Below, in pieces: positions 23,692 to 31,599 of a stretch of DNA of 64,000 nt. Location: contig NZ_CP061170.1 in assembly GCF_011751745.2 (NCBI RefSeq), positions 3,100,001 through 3,164,000 on the forward strand, in the 5' to 3' direction. Source of the stretch: Paramicrobacterium fandaimingii. GTDB taxonomy: Bacteria > Actinomycetota > Actinomycetes > Actinomycetales > Microbacteriaceae. The notes below the pieces were generated by a model. That model did no database searches and was not told the DNA's origin. It worked only from the letters and a program-made list of their open reading frames with translations. Numbering within the stretch: the first letter of the stretch is position 1; each line of letters starts with the position of its first letter. The position numbers were made by a program, and so were the translations under genes.

Positions 23692-24366
23692 GTGACACTC
23701 GATCTCGACGCAGCATCCGCCCTTCAGACCCGCACCTTTCGCGGGGCGCTCTTCGACATGGACGGCACGCTCATCGACTCGACGCCCGCCGTCGTGCGCT
23801 CCTGGACGCGCCTCGCCGAAGAGCAGGGCGTGCAGGCAGATCTCGGCACGGGCAATCACCACGGCCGCCCGGCACGCGAGCTGCTTGCCAGCATCCTGCC
23901 TGCCGATCAGGTTGAACAGGCACTCGCCCGCGTCACACAGTTGGAGATCGAAGACACAGACGGCGTCGTCGCCCTGCCCGGAGCACTCGCCCTGCTCACA
24001 GCGCTGCCCGAGCACTCGTGGACGATCGTCACCTCGTGCACGCAGGCTCTCGCTGATGTGCGCATCGCGGCATCCGGAATTCCCCGCCCCGATTCGTTCG
24101 TCACGTTCGACGACGTCGTCGCGGGCAAGCCCGACCCCGAGGCGTTCGAGACCGGTGCCGCCCGCCTCGGCGCACACCCAAGCGACTGCGTTGCTTTCGA
24201 GGATGCTCCGGCCGGCCTCGCCTCAGCGCGTGCTGCGGGATGCTTCACGATCGGCCTTCCGGGAACGCACACACCGGATCAGCTCGACGCCGACCTCGTG
24301 ATCACGAGCCTCGATCAGATCTCCGTCGAGCTCGTCGAGGGCGGGTTCCGCCTCCACGTTGCGTAA
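23692..24366 (+). CDS. HAD superfamily sugar/polyol phosphatase
   Basis: A 224-residue HAD-IA phosphatase. Motif I is GALFDMDGTLIDSTPAVV with the nucleophile Asp and acid Asp; motif II is the Thr/Ser in WTIVTSCTQAL; motif III Lys is in VAGKPDPEAFE; motif IV is DCVAFEDAPAGLASARAAG. This set matches the DL-glycerol-3-phosphatase/sugar phosphatase branch. The GTG at 23692 has GGAG 7-8 nt upstream and gives the expected length; the longer frame crosses a promoter-like region (TACGAT at 23662-23667). Confidence 0.87.
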   Translation: MTLDLDAASALQTRTFRGALFDMDGTLIDSTPAVVRSWTRLAEEQGVQADLGTGNHHGRPARELLASILPADQVEQALARVTQLEIEDTDGVVALPGALALLTALPEHSWTIVTSCTQALADVRIAASGIPRPDSFVTFDDVVAGKPDPEAFETGAARLGAHPSDCVAFEDAPAGLASARAAGCFTIGLPGTHTPDQLDADLVITSLDQISVELVEGGFRLHVA

Positions 24367-24393
24367 ACACACGGGTCCAACCGTCAACGACTC

Positions 24394-24462
24394 GGAACTT
24401 TGCCTGATAGAGGCGTGGAAATTTGTCTGATAGAAACGTGGAAATTTGTCTGATTTCCCGCG
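24394..24462 (+). repeat. 23-bp tandem repeats upstream of the DUF4143 ATPase gene
   Basis: Two adjacent 23-bp units (24394-24416 and 24417-24439) share GGAA-TTTG-CTGATAGA--CGT, and a third unit (24440-24462) repeats GGAAATTTGTCTGAT before diverging. The array ends 21 bp before the ATPase start. It looks like a cooperative protein-binding array. Confidence 0.75.
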
Positions 24463-24483
24463 AGGAATAGTACGCTATTGCGC

Positions 24484-25752
24484 GTGACCTACTCTCCGCG
24501 GATCATTGACTCGCTCTTGGACGATCTCGTTCCAGAACTTGCTGCAATCGCGCTGGAGGGCGCGAAGGGCGTCGGTAAGACCGCAACTGCCACCCAGCGC
24601 GCTGCGACGATCTTCTCGTTGAATAAGAGGGCGCAACGCGCCGTCGTTGCCGCGGACCCCGAGGCCGTGACTCTGGCCGCAAAGCCAACGTTCATTGACG
24701 AATGGCAGCTCGTACCCGATGTATGGGAAGAAGTACGCAGCGCGGTAGATAACAACACTTCTGGCGGACAGTTTCTGCTTGCCGGATCAGCAGGAATAGC
24801 ACCCGGTGTACGAATCCACTCTGGCGCAGGTCGCATCATCAGCCTCACGATGCGACCCCTCGCGTTCAGCGAACGCGGCATCGCCACGCCAGCTGTCTCG
24901 CTCGGGGAACTTCTCTCGGGCGTGCGGCCACGCGTCACGGGCACCACTTCGGTCAGTCTTGACACATATACGGATGAGATTCTCCGATCGGGATTCCCCG
25001 GCATACGCGGTCTCGGCGAACGGGGCCGAAAAATGCAACTCGACAGCTACCTCTCACGCCTCGTGGCCCGGGAGCTCCCAGAAAATGGCGTCAGTATCCG
25101 CCACCCAGGAGCGCTCATGAAATGGCTGGCTGCATACGGGGCCGCAACGTCCACGGATGCGAGTTACACGACCCTCCTTGACGCCGCGTCTGCGGGCGTG
25201 GCAGACAAACCGGCGCGCTCTACGATCGAGTCATACCGAGAACACTTGGAGAGGCTCTATGTTCTCGATCCACTTCCACCGTGGATCCCGACCTTTAACC
25301 CCCTTAAGCGACTGAGGCGGTCTCCGAAGCATCACCTTGTTGATCCTGGACTTGCAGCACGCCTCGTGGGTGTGGGTAAATCCGGTCTGCTTCACGGCGA
25401 AGGCACCGTGTCGCAATCAACAGGTACATGGCTCGGTGCCTTGTTCGAATCGTTGGCTACACAAAGCATCAGAGTGTACGCGGAACCTCATGGCGCCCAA
25501 CTCGGGCATCTACGCACCAGCGATAATCGGCGAGAGATCGATCTCATCGTTGAGGGAGAAGATCGCGGCGTGGTCGCCATCGAGGTGAAACTTGCGGCGA
25601 CAATAGGAGATCGCGACGTACGTCATCTGAATTGGTTACAGGATCAAATCGGTGACCGTCTTGCCGACAAGGTCGTCGTCAACACAGGGCCATACGCCTA
25701 TCGACGACCCGACGGCGTTGCTGTCGTCCCCTTAGCGTTGCTCGGGCCATGA
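24484..25752 (+). CDS. AAA ATPase with DUF4143 domain and C-terminal nuclease-like fold
   Basis: A 422-residue protein. The N-terminal P-loop LEGAKGVGKTATATQRA and Walker B PTFIDEWQLVPD form the AAA_14 ATPase. A winged-helix DUF4143 part follows (LDSYLSRLVARELPENG, then KHHLVDPGLAARLVGVG). The C-terminal segment REIDLIVEGEDRGVVAIEVK has the D-x(n)-ExK pattern of PD-(D/E)xK folds. The family is widespread and of uncertain role; links to DNA and mobile elements are suspected. The GTG at 24484 is 7 nt after TACGCT; a TTG at 24478 is possible. Its gene composition is slightly more AT-rich than its neighbours. Confidence 0.83.
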   Translation: MTYSPRIIDSLLDDLVPELAAIALEGAKGVGKTATATQRAATIFSLNKRAQRAVVAADPEAVTLAAKPTFIDEWQLVPDVWEEVRSAVDNNTSGGQFLLAGSAGIAPGVRIHSGAGRIISLTMRPLAFSERGIATPAVSLGELLSGVRPRVTGTTSVSLDTYTDEILRSGFPGIRGLGERGRKMQLDSYLSRLVARELPENGVSIRHPGALMKWLAAYGAATSTDASYTTLLDAASAGVADKPARSTIESYREHLERLYVLDPLPPWIPTFNPLKRLRRSPKHHLVDPGLAARLVGVGKSGLLHGEGTVSQSTGTWLGALFESLATQSIRVYAEPHGAQLGHLRTSDNRREIDLIVEGEDRGVVAIEVKLAATIGDRDVRHLNWLQDQIGDRLADKVVVNTGPYAYRRPDGVAVVPLALLGP

Positions 25753-25804
25753 CGCAAGCACAACGAGCAGCCTCGCCCAACGGAAGCAACTCGACGCCGC
25801 GTTT

Positions 25805-26539
25805 TCACGGTCCAAGCTCACGGGCGATCTGCTGCGCCGTCTGCTGCATCAGCGGCAGGCGCGTCTTCAACTGATCGAGGTCTTCGACCATGCGAATCGC
25901 CGTGAGCGACAGCGCGCCCACAATGCCGGCGCGCGTGACGATCGGCACAGCGACGCAATTGACGAAGTCCTCGAACTCGCCATCGTCAACAGCCCAGCCC
26001 TGCTCGGCGATAGCCGCGAGCTCCACGTCGAGCCCGCTGCGCGTCGTAATCGTGTTCTCGGTGTACTTCCTCCAGTCGGTGCTCGCGAGCACAGTATCCC
26101 GCTTGCCGACGTCGAGATGGGCGAGAATCGCCTTACCCACCCCGCTGCAGTGGGTGCGCACGGGCGCGCCGACCCGCGAGTACATGCGCACACCGCTGGC
26201 GTCTTCGACCTTGTCGACATAGATGATGGAGTCGTCCATGAGCGCCGCAAGGTGCACCGTGTTTCCCACAACCTTGTGCAGCCGACGCAGCAGGCTCGAC
26301 GCCACATCCCGCAGATCAATGCTCTCGAGTGAGCTCTGCGCGAGCGAGACGAGGTGGAAACCGAGAGTGTACGTTCCATCTTTGCGACGTCGGGCGTAGC
26401 CCACCTCTTCAAGCGACTGCAGTTCACGAAACATGGTCGACCGGTGCAGCTCGAATTCCTCTGCAAGCTGCACGACGCTCTTTGGCTCCGCGGCAATCGA
26501 ATCGACAATGCGAGCCGCCCGTTTCACGCTCTGCGACAT
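25805..26539 (-). CDS. IclR family transcriptional regulator
   Basis: A 244-residue regulator: N-terminal winged helix (AARIVDSIAAEPKSVVQLAE, then HRSTMFRELQSLEEVGYARR) and a C-terminal effector domain (YSRVGAPVRTHCSGVGKAIL, then VNCVAVPIVTRAGIVGALSL). The Cys in HCSGVGKA is the usual ligand-pocket region. It is the last gene of the deaminase-deacylase-regulator operon, with 2 bp between stop and start, so it probably controls that operon and the divergent kinase gene through the palindromes near 29.5 kb. Confidence 0.9.
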   Translation of the reverse strand: MSQSVKRAARIVDSIAAEPKSVVQLAEEFELHRSTMFRELQSLEEVGYARRRKDGTYTLGFHLVSLAQSSLESIDLRDVASSLLRRLHKVVGNTVHLAALMDDSIIYVDKVEDASGVRMYSRVGAPVRTHCSGVGKAILAHLDVGKRDTVLASTDWRKYTENTITTRSGLDVELAAIAEQGWAVDDGEFEDFVNCVAVPIVTRAGIVGALSLTAIRMVEDLDQLKTRLPLMQQTAQQIARELGP

Positions 26540-26541
26540 GG

Positions 26542-28110
26542 CTACTCCTGTGTTTCCGAGCGACGAAGACCCCGGCCAGGCAATGACTCCTGCAGCTCGC
26601 CAGCTCTGAGCACCGGCACGCCGGCGACGAGCACGTCGTCGATTCCGACGGCTTCACCCAGAGGATGCTCGTAGGTCGCCGTATCGCTGACGGTTTCCGG
26701 GTCAACGACGATGAGGTCGGCGACCCAGCCCGGCTCGACGCGACCGCGACGGCCGAGCGAGAAGCGCTCCGCGGGCGCGGCCGACAGGTGCGAGGCAGCA
26801 TCCGGCCACGACCAGGTGCGGGTCTCGCGCACGTACTCGCGCAGGTAGCGGGCGAACGTGCCGCGGGCACGCGGGTGCGGGTGCGCGCCGACGAAGATGC
26901 CGTCAGAGCCGCCCATGTGCGCCGGGTGCGCAAAGATCTGCGCGAGCTCAGAGACCGGCCGATCGTAGCGCACCGCCATCACCGCGTTCGCCTGCAGGCG
27001 GGATGCCGTGAGTACGTCGAGAGCGAGGTCGATGGCGTCCACGCCGGCCGCCGCAGCGGCATCCTCAACGGTCATGCCGTGTGCCCAGGCATACTCGGGC
27101 GCTGCAACGTGCGCGAGGGTGATCATGCTCGGCCACTCGGGCCCGAGGCTCGGCTTGCTGTCGACTTCGGGAAACCAGTCGCGGCGCAGTCGCGCGCGTT
27201 CGACCGGGTCGCCGATCACACGCACTACGTCGTCGACGGGCTTCGCCACGAGCTCGGGCGGCAGTAGCGGCATCGCCAGCAGCGTGCAGCCGCGCGTATA
27301 CGGGTAGGCATCGAACGTGGCGTCGACACCCCAATCGTCGAGGGCTGCGAGCTGTGCAAGCACAATGTGCGCCTCGGCGTGAAAGTGCGAGATGTGCACT
27401 CGGGCGCCCGTCGCCGCGGCGATGGCGGCGATCTCGTCGATACCCTCGGAGGAGTTCGCCTCGTACCCGCCGCGCATGTGGCTGATGTAGACGCCGCCCG
27501 CCTTCGCGACGGGCGCGGTGAGTGCCGCGATCTCGCGGGCATCGGCGAAAATGCCGGGCACATAGTCGAGCCCTGTCGATAGCCCGACGGCGCCGTCGCG
27601 CATTCCCTGCTCGACGAGCGCCGCCATCGCGTCACGCTCGGCGTGGTTCGCTGGCGCGGTCGAACGCCCACACACCTCCCAGCGCACGGTTCCGCCAGGA
27701 ATCGCGTAGGCGGCGTTGAGCCTCGACGCTCCGTCGACCCCGGCCAGGTACTCCGCAACGCCGCCGCCCGCGTAGCTCGGGTGCGGCCCGTTGATGGCTG
27801 CGAAGTACTCGCTGCCATAGGCGCCGTCTCCCGGGGCAAACGAGACGCCGTCTTGCCCGGCGATGATGCTCGTGACGCCCTGCTTCAGCAGCGCACGCTG
27901 CACGTCGTCGTCTGCCAGAAGTCCATCGGCGTGCGAGTGCGCGTCGACGAATCCCGGCAGGATGAAGCGCCCGGCGCAGTCGATTACGCGGGCCCCCTCG
28001 ATGGCGACGTCGGCGCCGACCGCCACGATCGTGTCGCCGTCGACGACAACGTCGGCAACCCGCTCGCCGTCGCGATCGACAACGGTTCCGCCCTGCAGGA
28101 TGGTTCGCAT
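26542..28110 (-). CDS. D-aminoacylase-like amidohydrolase (N-acyl-D-amino acid or N-acyl-aldonate deacylase)
   Basis: A 522-residue amidohydrolase. The metal site begins with PGFVDAHSHADG (residues 53-64); further ligand regions are GGVYISHMRGGYEAN, RVHISHFHAEAH and GGSDGIFVGAHPHPRARGTF. Canonical D-aminoacylases have a bridging Cys in a GNCG-like loop after TSxxxG; here the loop reads SIIAGQDGVSFAPGD, so that Cys is absent. Family members remove acyl groups from N-acyl-D-amino acids. The neighbouring deaminase, 2-keto-3-deoxy sugar kinase and aldolase suggest an N-acetyl sugar acid instead. ATG is preceded by GAGGAGC. Confidence 0.82.
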   Translation of the reverse strand: MRTILQGGTVVDRDGERVADVVVDGDTIVAVGADVAIEGARVIDCAGRFILPGFVDAHSHADGLLADDDVQRALLKQGVTSIIAGQDGVSFAPGDGAYGSEYFAAINGPHPSYAGGGVAEYLAGVDGASRLNAAYAIPGGTVRWEVCGRSTAPANHAERDAMAALVEQGMRDGAVGLSTGLDYVPGIFADAREIAALTAPVAKAGGVYISHMRGGYEANSSEGIDEIAAIAAATGARVHISHFHAEAHIVLAQLAALDDWGVDATFDAYPYTRGCTLLAMPLLPPELVAKPVDDVVRVIGDPVERARLRRDWFPEVDSKPSLGPEWPSMITLAHVAAPEYAWAHGMTVEDAAAAAGVDAIDLALDVLTASRLQANAVMAVRYDRPVSELAQIFAHPAHMGGSDGIFVGAHPHPRARGTFARYLREYVRETRTWSWPDAASHLSAAPAERFSLGRRGRVEPGWVADLIVVDPETVSDTATYEHPLGEAVGIDDVLVAGVPVLRAGELQESLPGRGLRRSETQE

Positions 28111-28146
28111 GGGTGCTCCTCGGTTGTAGCTGGTGACGCGGATGCT

Positions 28147-29427
28147 CTAGAAGAACGTGCGAACGAGGTCGATGACACGGTCGGACGCGGCCGATTCGAC
28201 GACCGGGAGGTAGTGCCATTTGTCGAACGCGGTGCACGGGTGCGAGAGGCCGAGTGAGATGACGTCGCCGATAGCGGCATCCTGCTCGGTCAGCGTCAGG
28301 TAGCTGTGCTGGTCGTTCATCGCCGAGATCTCGGCGCCGACGAGCGCACGCGGCGACTGCCCGATGTCGGCGGCGATTGCGCGCGGGATCGGCAGCCCCT
28401 CGTCAAACGGAAAATCACGCTTCCCCCCGTCGAGCAGCGCGAGGCCCGGTTCCGGGTGCGAGACAACGCGGGCGATGCCGTGCATGGCAGAGCGAAGCGG
28501 GTTCGCCACGTTGTCACCGGCCTCGTCAAGCGGCGAGATGCTGCGGTAGAAGCCGTCATCGTGGGTGATGTAGGCGCCGGATCTCAATGTCCAGTGTGTG
28601 TGCGCGTCGTCGGTCATTGCCTCCGCGTACACGTCGGCGACGATGTCGAAGTAGGCACTGCCTCCCGCCGTCACGGAGATATCGCCGTCGTCGTAGAGGT
28701 CGCCGAGTGCTCGGTGCAGCTCGACCTGTCGCTCGAGATAGCGGCGTACGGCATCGACAGAATGCGCTGAGCGATCGTGGCCGAGGCTCCCCTCATATCC
28801 GCCAACGCCGGCAAGCCGGACGACACCGGATGCCGCGGCACGCTGCGCGACGGCAATGGCTTCGTCGAGCGTGCGCGCTCCCGTGCGGCCGCCGTCTTGA
28901 CCGAGCTCGATGCACACGTCGATCGGACGGTCGAGGGCGACCCTCGCGAGCGCATCTTCCATCGCCTCGATCGTCGCCACCGAATCGACCCAGCAAGAAA
29001 ACCGGAAGTCCGGGTCGGCGAGCTCTGCGGCGAGGTAGCGCAGCGAGCGCTCGTCGACGGCGGAATTGGCCAGCATGATCGAGCTCAACCCGAAGGTTCG
29101 CGCTGTGCGCACCTGCCCCATCGTGGCGAGCGTGATGCCCGTGCATCCGGCATCAAGCTGTCGCTGCCAGAGTGCCGGCGCCATCGTCGTCTTTCCGTGC
29201 GGCATCAGCTCGAGCCCGCGCGCGGCCGTCCACTCGCGCATCACGTCGAGATTGTTCTGCATCGCCTCGTCATCGAGCGCGATGATCGGAGTCCAGAACT
29301 CGCCGAGCCGCGGCTCACTGTCGAGAAACTCTCGAACAGTGAGGCCGAACGCCCGAGCGGGAATGCCCTTGTCTCGCGCGGAGAGCCGCTCGCTTGCCAG
29401 GTCGCCGAGATGAAGCGATGTCGTCAT
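28147..29427 (-). CDS. PLP/zinc-dependent D-amino acid deaminase (D-serine dehydratase-like fold III)
   Basis: A 426-residue fold-type III PLP enzyme related to D-threonine aldolase and D-serine dehydratase. The PLP lysine is in LELMPHGKTTMAP (about residue 77). The C-terminal domain carries ISAMNDQHSYLTL and LGLSHPCTAFDKWHYLP, whose His-x-Cys pair binds zinc in eukaryotic-type D-serine dehydratases, so an ammonia-eliminating (deaminase) reaction fits. It is the first gene of the operon. Next to a KDG kinase it could turn D-glucosaminate into 2-keto-3-deoxygluconate, which is inference. Confidence 0.82.
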   Translation of the reverse strand: MTTSLHLGDLASERLSARDKGIPARAFGLTVREFLDSEPRLGEFWTPIIALDDEAMQNNLDVMREWTAARGLELMPHGKTTMAPALWQRQLDAGCTGITLATMGQVRTARTFGLSSIMLANSAVDERSLRYLAAELADPDFRFSCWVDSVATIEAMEDALARVALDRPIDVCIELGQDGGRTGARTLDEAIAVAQRAAASGVVRLAGVGGYEGSLGHDRSAHSVDAVRRYLERQVELHRALGDLYDDGDISVTAGGSAYFDIVADVYAEAMTDDAHTHWTLRSGAYITHDDGFYRSISPLDEAGDNVANPLRSAMHGIARVVSHPEPGLALLDGGKRDFPFDEGLPIPRAIAADIGQSPRALVGAEISAMNDQHSYLTLTEQDAAIGDVISLGLSHPCTAFDKWHYLPVVESAASDRVIDLVRTFF

Positions 29428-29472
29428 CGTGATGCCTACTCACCGATCGGGTGTGCAATTTCTGCACAAGGT

Positions 29473-29557
29473 GTTGCGTACTAAAGCAACGCTAACCGCG
29501 CACAATGGACTCATGCAACTCCTCGGCATTCGCGACGTGTTGCACATATTGCAACAC
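29473..29557. promoter_or_regulatory. Two related palindromes in the divergent deaminase/kinase promoter region
   Basis: GTTGC-N8-GCAAC (29473-29490) and GTGTTGC-N7-GCAACAC (29537-29557) share the same half site. They lie between the deaminase start (29427) and the kinase start (29596). The second palindrome is just upstream of TTGCAT-17-CATTAT (29561-29589), a promoter whose start would coincide with the kinase ATG. Control by the IclR protein of the operon is the natural guess. Confidence 0.62.
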
Positions 29558-29595
29558 CAATTGCATACGGCGCACAACGAATGCATTATTGACTC

Positions 29596-30537
29596 ATGAC
29601 TTCCGAGGCCGCTCCACGCCTGATTACCATCGGTGAGACGATGACGCTCGTCACCCCGGCATCGGCCGAACCGCTCGGGACGGCGACAGATTTTCGGCTC
29701 GACGCGGGTGGCGCCGAATCGAACCTCGCCTCGCACCTCTCCCACCTCGGAGTTCGCGCCGCCTGGGTTAGCGCCGTCGGAGACGATGCACTCGGGGAGC
29801 GCCTTCGGGCAACGATCAGCGCCCGCGGCGTCGATACTCGGTGGGTGACATCGGATGCCGAGGCACCAACGGGCGTGTACTTCAAAGACCCGGGCGACGG
29901 CGTTCTGTACTACCGGCGCAGCTCGGCGGCCTCGCGAATGGGGCCGGAAACCGTACGCGACGTGCCTCTCGAAGCCTCCGAGATCGTGCACCTGACAGGG
30001 ATCACTCCCGCCCTCTCGCCAAGCTGCTCAGACCTTGTCGACTCCGTGGTCGAACGCGTGGCGGCGAGCAGCGCGACGCTCAGCTTCGACGTGAACCACC
30101 GCGCTGCCCTGTGGCCGCGGGGCGCCGCCTCCCCCACCCTGCGTTCCCTTGCCAACCGAGCCGACATCGTCTTCGTCGGACTCGACGAAGCGCACACGCT
30201 CTGGGGAACCGAGACGGCAGACGACGTTCGCGCAATTCTCCCCGAACCCGAGCGACTCGTCGTCAAAGACGGCGAAATCGGGGCCACCGAGTTTTACCGC
30301 GCCGACGGAACAGACGAACGCGTCTTCGTCGCAACGACCCCGGCCGATGTCGTCGAAGCGGTTGGCGCCGGCGACGCGTTTGCGGCTGGCTACCTCGCGG
30401 CGGCACTGCGTGGCGAAGCGGCATCCGATCGGCTGGCGGCAGGACACGCACGGGCACGTCTCGTGCTGCAATCGACGAGCGACTTCATCATCGAGGTCGA
30501 AGAACTGATCATCGATCCGGACAAGCAGAAGGGCTGA
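29596..30537 (+). CDS. PfkB family sugar kinase, probably 2-keto-3-deoxygluconate kinase
   Basis: A 313-residue ribokinase-fold kinase. The N-terminal glycine signature is ATDFRLDAGGAESNLASHLS, and the catalytic region near the C-terminus is VEAVGAGDAFAAGYLAAALR with the GAGD anion hole and base Asp. RYDGVDTRWVTSD-like and TGVYFKDPGDG segments resemble KDG kinases, which phosphorylate 2-keto-3-deoxygluconate to KDPG. The next gene, 3 bp on, is a KDPG aldolase, which supports this substrate strongly. -10 box CATTAT lies 6 nt before the ATG, so the operon start may be leaderless. Confidence 0.87.
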   Translation: MTSEAAPRLITIGETMTLVTPASAEPLGTATDFRLDAGGAESNLASHLSHLGVRAAWVSAVGDDALGERLRATISARGVDTRWVTSDAEAPTGVYFKDPGDGVLYYRRSSAASRMGPETVRDVPLEASEIVHLTGITPALSPSCSDLVDSVVERVAASSATLSFDVNHRAALWPRGAASPTLRSLANRADIVFVGLDEAHTLWGTETADDVRAILPEPERLVVKDGEIGATEFYRADGTDERVFVATTPADVVEAVGAGDAFAAGYLAAALRGEAASDRLAAGHARARLVLQSTSDFIIEVEELIIDPDKQKG

Positions 30538-30539
30538 CC

Positions 30540-31145
30540 ATGGCCAGCAATACAGAATTCGACACTCTCTTCGCGGGCGCCCCACTCATGGCGATTATGC
30601 GGGGCATGGGCGTGGAACGCAGCCTGAACGTCGCCGCCGCCGCATGGGACCTCGGCATCGACGTTGTCGAACTGCCGATTCAGACTGCAGACGACATTGA
30701 GGCTCTGCGAGCGGTCGCCGAGGCCGGCCGCGGTCGCGGCAAGCGCGTCGGCGCCGGCACCGTCGTCACGGTCGAGCACGTGGCACAGGCCGCCGCCGCC
30801 GGAGCCGAATTCACGGTGAGCCCTGGCTTCGACCCGGAGGTCGTGCGCGCCTCGACGGAGGCCGGTCTGCCCGCCCTCCCTGGCGTCGCAACCCCGAGTG
30901 AGGTGCAGCTTGCCCTGAAGGAGGGCCTGACCTGGCTCAAGGCCTTTCCCGCCTCGCTTCTCGGCACACCGTGGTTCGGTGCGATGCGTGGGCCGTTTCC
31001 CGGGGCGAAGTTCGTGGCAACAGGCGGAATGGATGCCGGTAACGCCGGCGACTTCCTCACCGCAGGTGTGCGTGTCGTCGCCGTGGGCTCGGCTCTCGAA
31101 GACGAGTCGCAGCTGCCGAAGCTCGCTGAGTTGCTGAAGCGCTGA
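30540..31145 (+). CDS. eda: KDPG/4-hydroxy-2-oxoglutarate aldolase
   Basis: A 201-residue class I aldolase. APLMAIMRGM at the N-terminus holds the pyruvate-binding Arg position, GAGTVVTVEHVAQAAAAGAE carries the conserved Gly-Thr-Val segment, SPGFDPEVV and GVATPSEVQLALKEGLTWLK carry the Schiff-base Lys (WLKAFPAS). It splits KDPG to pyruvate and glyceraldehyde 3-phosphate. The ATG lies 2 nt after the kinase stop. A much longer open frame upstream is only the shadow of the kinase gene. Confidence 0.9.
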   Translation: MASNTEFDTLFAGAPLMAIMRGMGVERSLNVAAAAWDLGIDVVELPIQTADDIEALRAVAEAGRGRGKRVGAGTVVTVEHVAQAAAAGAEFTVSPGFDPEVVRASTEAGLPALPGVATPSEVQLALKEGLTWLKAFPASLLGTPWFGAMRGPFPGAKFVATGGMDAGNAGDFLTAGVRVVAVGSALEDESQLPKLAELLKR

Positions 31146-31147
31146 TC

Positions 31148-31591
31148 ATGGCGGTCTCCGCGAAGGGCAGCGCTGCTGACAGCATCCGTTCCCGTCTTGC
31201 TCATGTGGAAGCACGGCTCGCCTACGAGATCGACGTCGTGGCAGCGCGCGCATCTCAGGCTGACGGCGCGGTGATCGTCGATACGCGCAAGCAGGCTTCG
31301 TGGGATCACGGCCACGTGACTGGGGCGCTTCATCTGCCGAACGACGCGCTAGAGGGCGATCTGGGCGTTCTGCCGACTGACCGCACGCTCATCCTGTATG
31401 GCTGGGGGCCGGGCTGCAATGGAGAGACATACACGGCGAAGACGCTGCTCGAGCAGGGATTTGATGTGCGCGAGATGATCGGCGGCTACGAGTATTGGGC
31501 GCGCAACGGATTTCCCATCGAAGGTGTCGGTGAGGACGGCGCGATCGTCGACCTCACCCGCCCGGCCGATCCGCTCGTCACCGCAGAGTAG
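31148..31591 (+). CDS. Rhodanese-like sulfurtransferase
   Basis: A 147-residue single-domain rhodanese. VIVDTRKQASWDHGHVTGAL is the first CH2 motif region, and the active-site loop is YGWGPGCNGETYTAKTLLEQ with the catalytic Cys, followed by MIGGYEYWARNGFPIEG (CH2B). The loop CNGETYT differs from the CxxGxR of thiosulfate sulfurtransferases, so the sulfur donor is unclear. It follows the aldolase by 2 bp and is the last gene of the plus-strand operon; what it adds to the sugar-acid pathway is not obvious. Confidence 0.85.
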   Translation: MAVSAKGSAADSIRSRLAHVEARLAYEIDVVAARASQADGAVIVDTRKQASWDHGHVTGALHLPNDALEGDLGVLPTDRTLILYGWGPGCNGETYTAKTLLEQGFDVREMIGGYEYWARNGFPIEGVGEDGAIVDLTRPADPLVTAE

Positions 31592-31599
31592 CGCGTCTG

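Noticed and set aside
29841..30539. N-terminal extension of the aldolase frame upstream to 29841
   Set aside because: It is the shadow of the PfkB kinase gene in another frame, full of Arg; the aldolase has its own ATG at 30540 and normal length.
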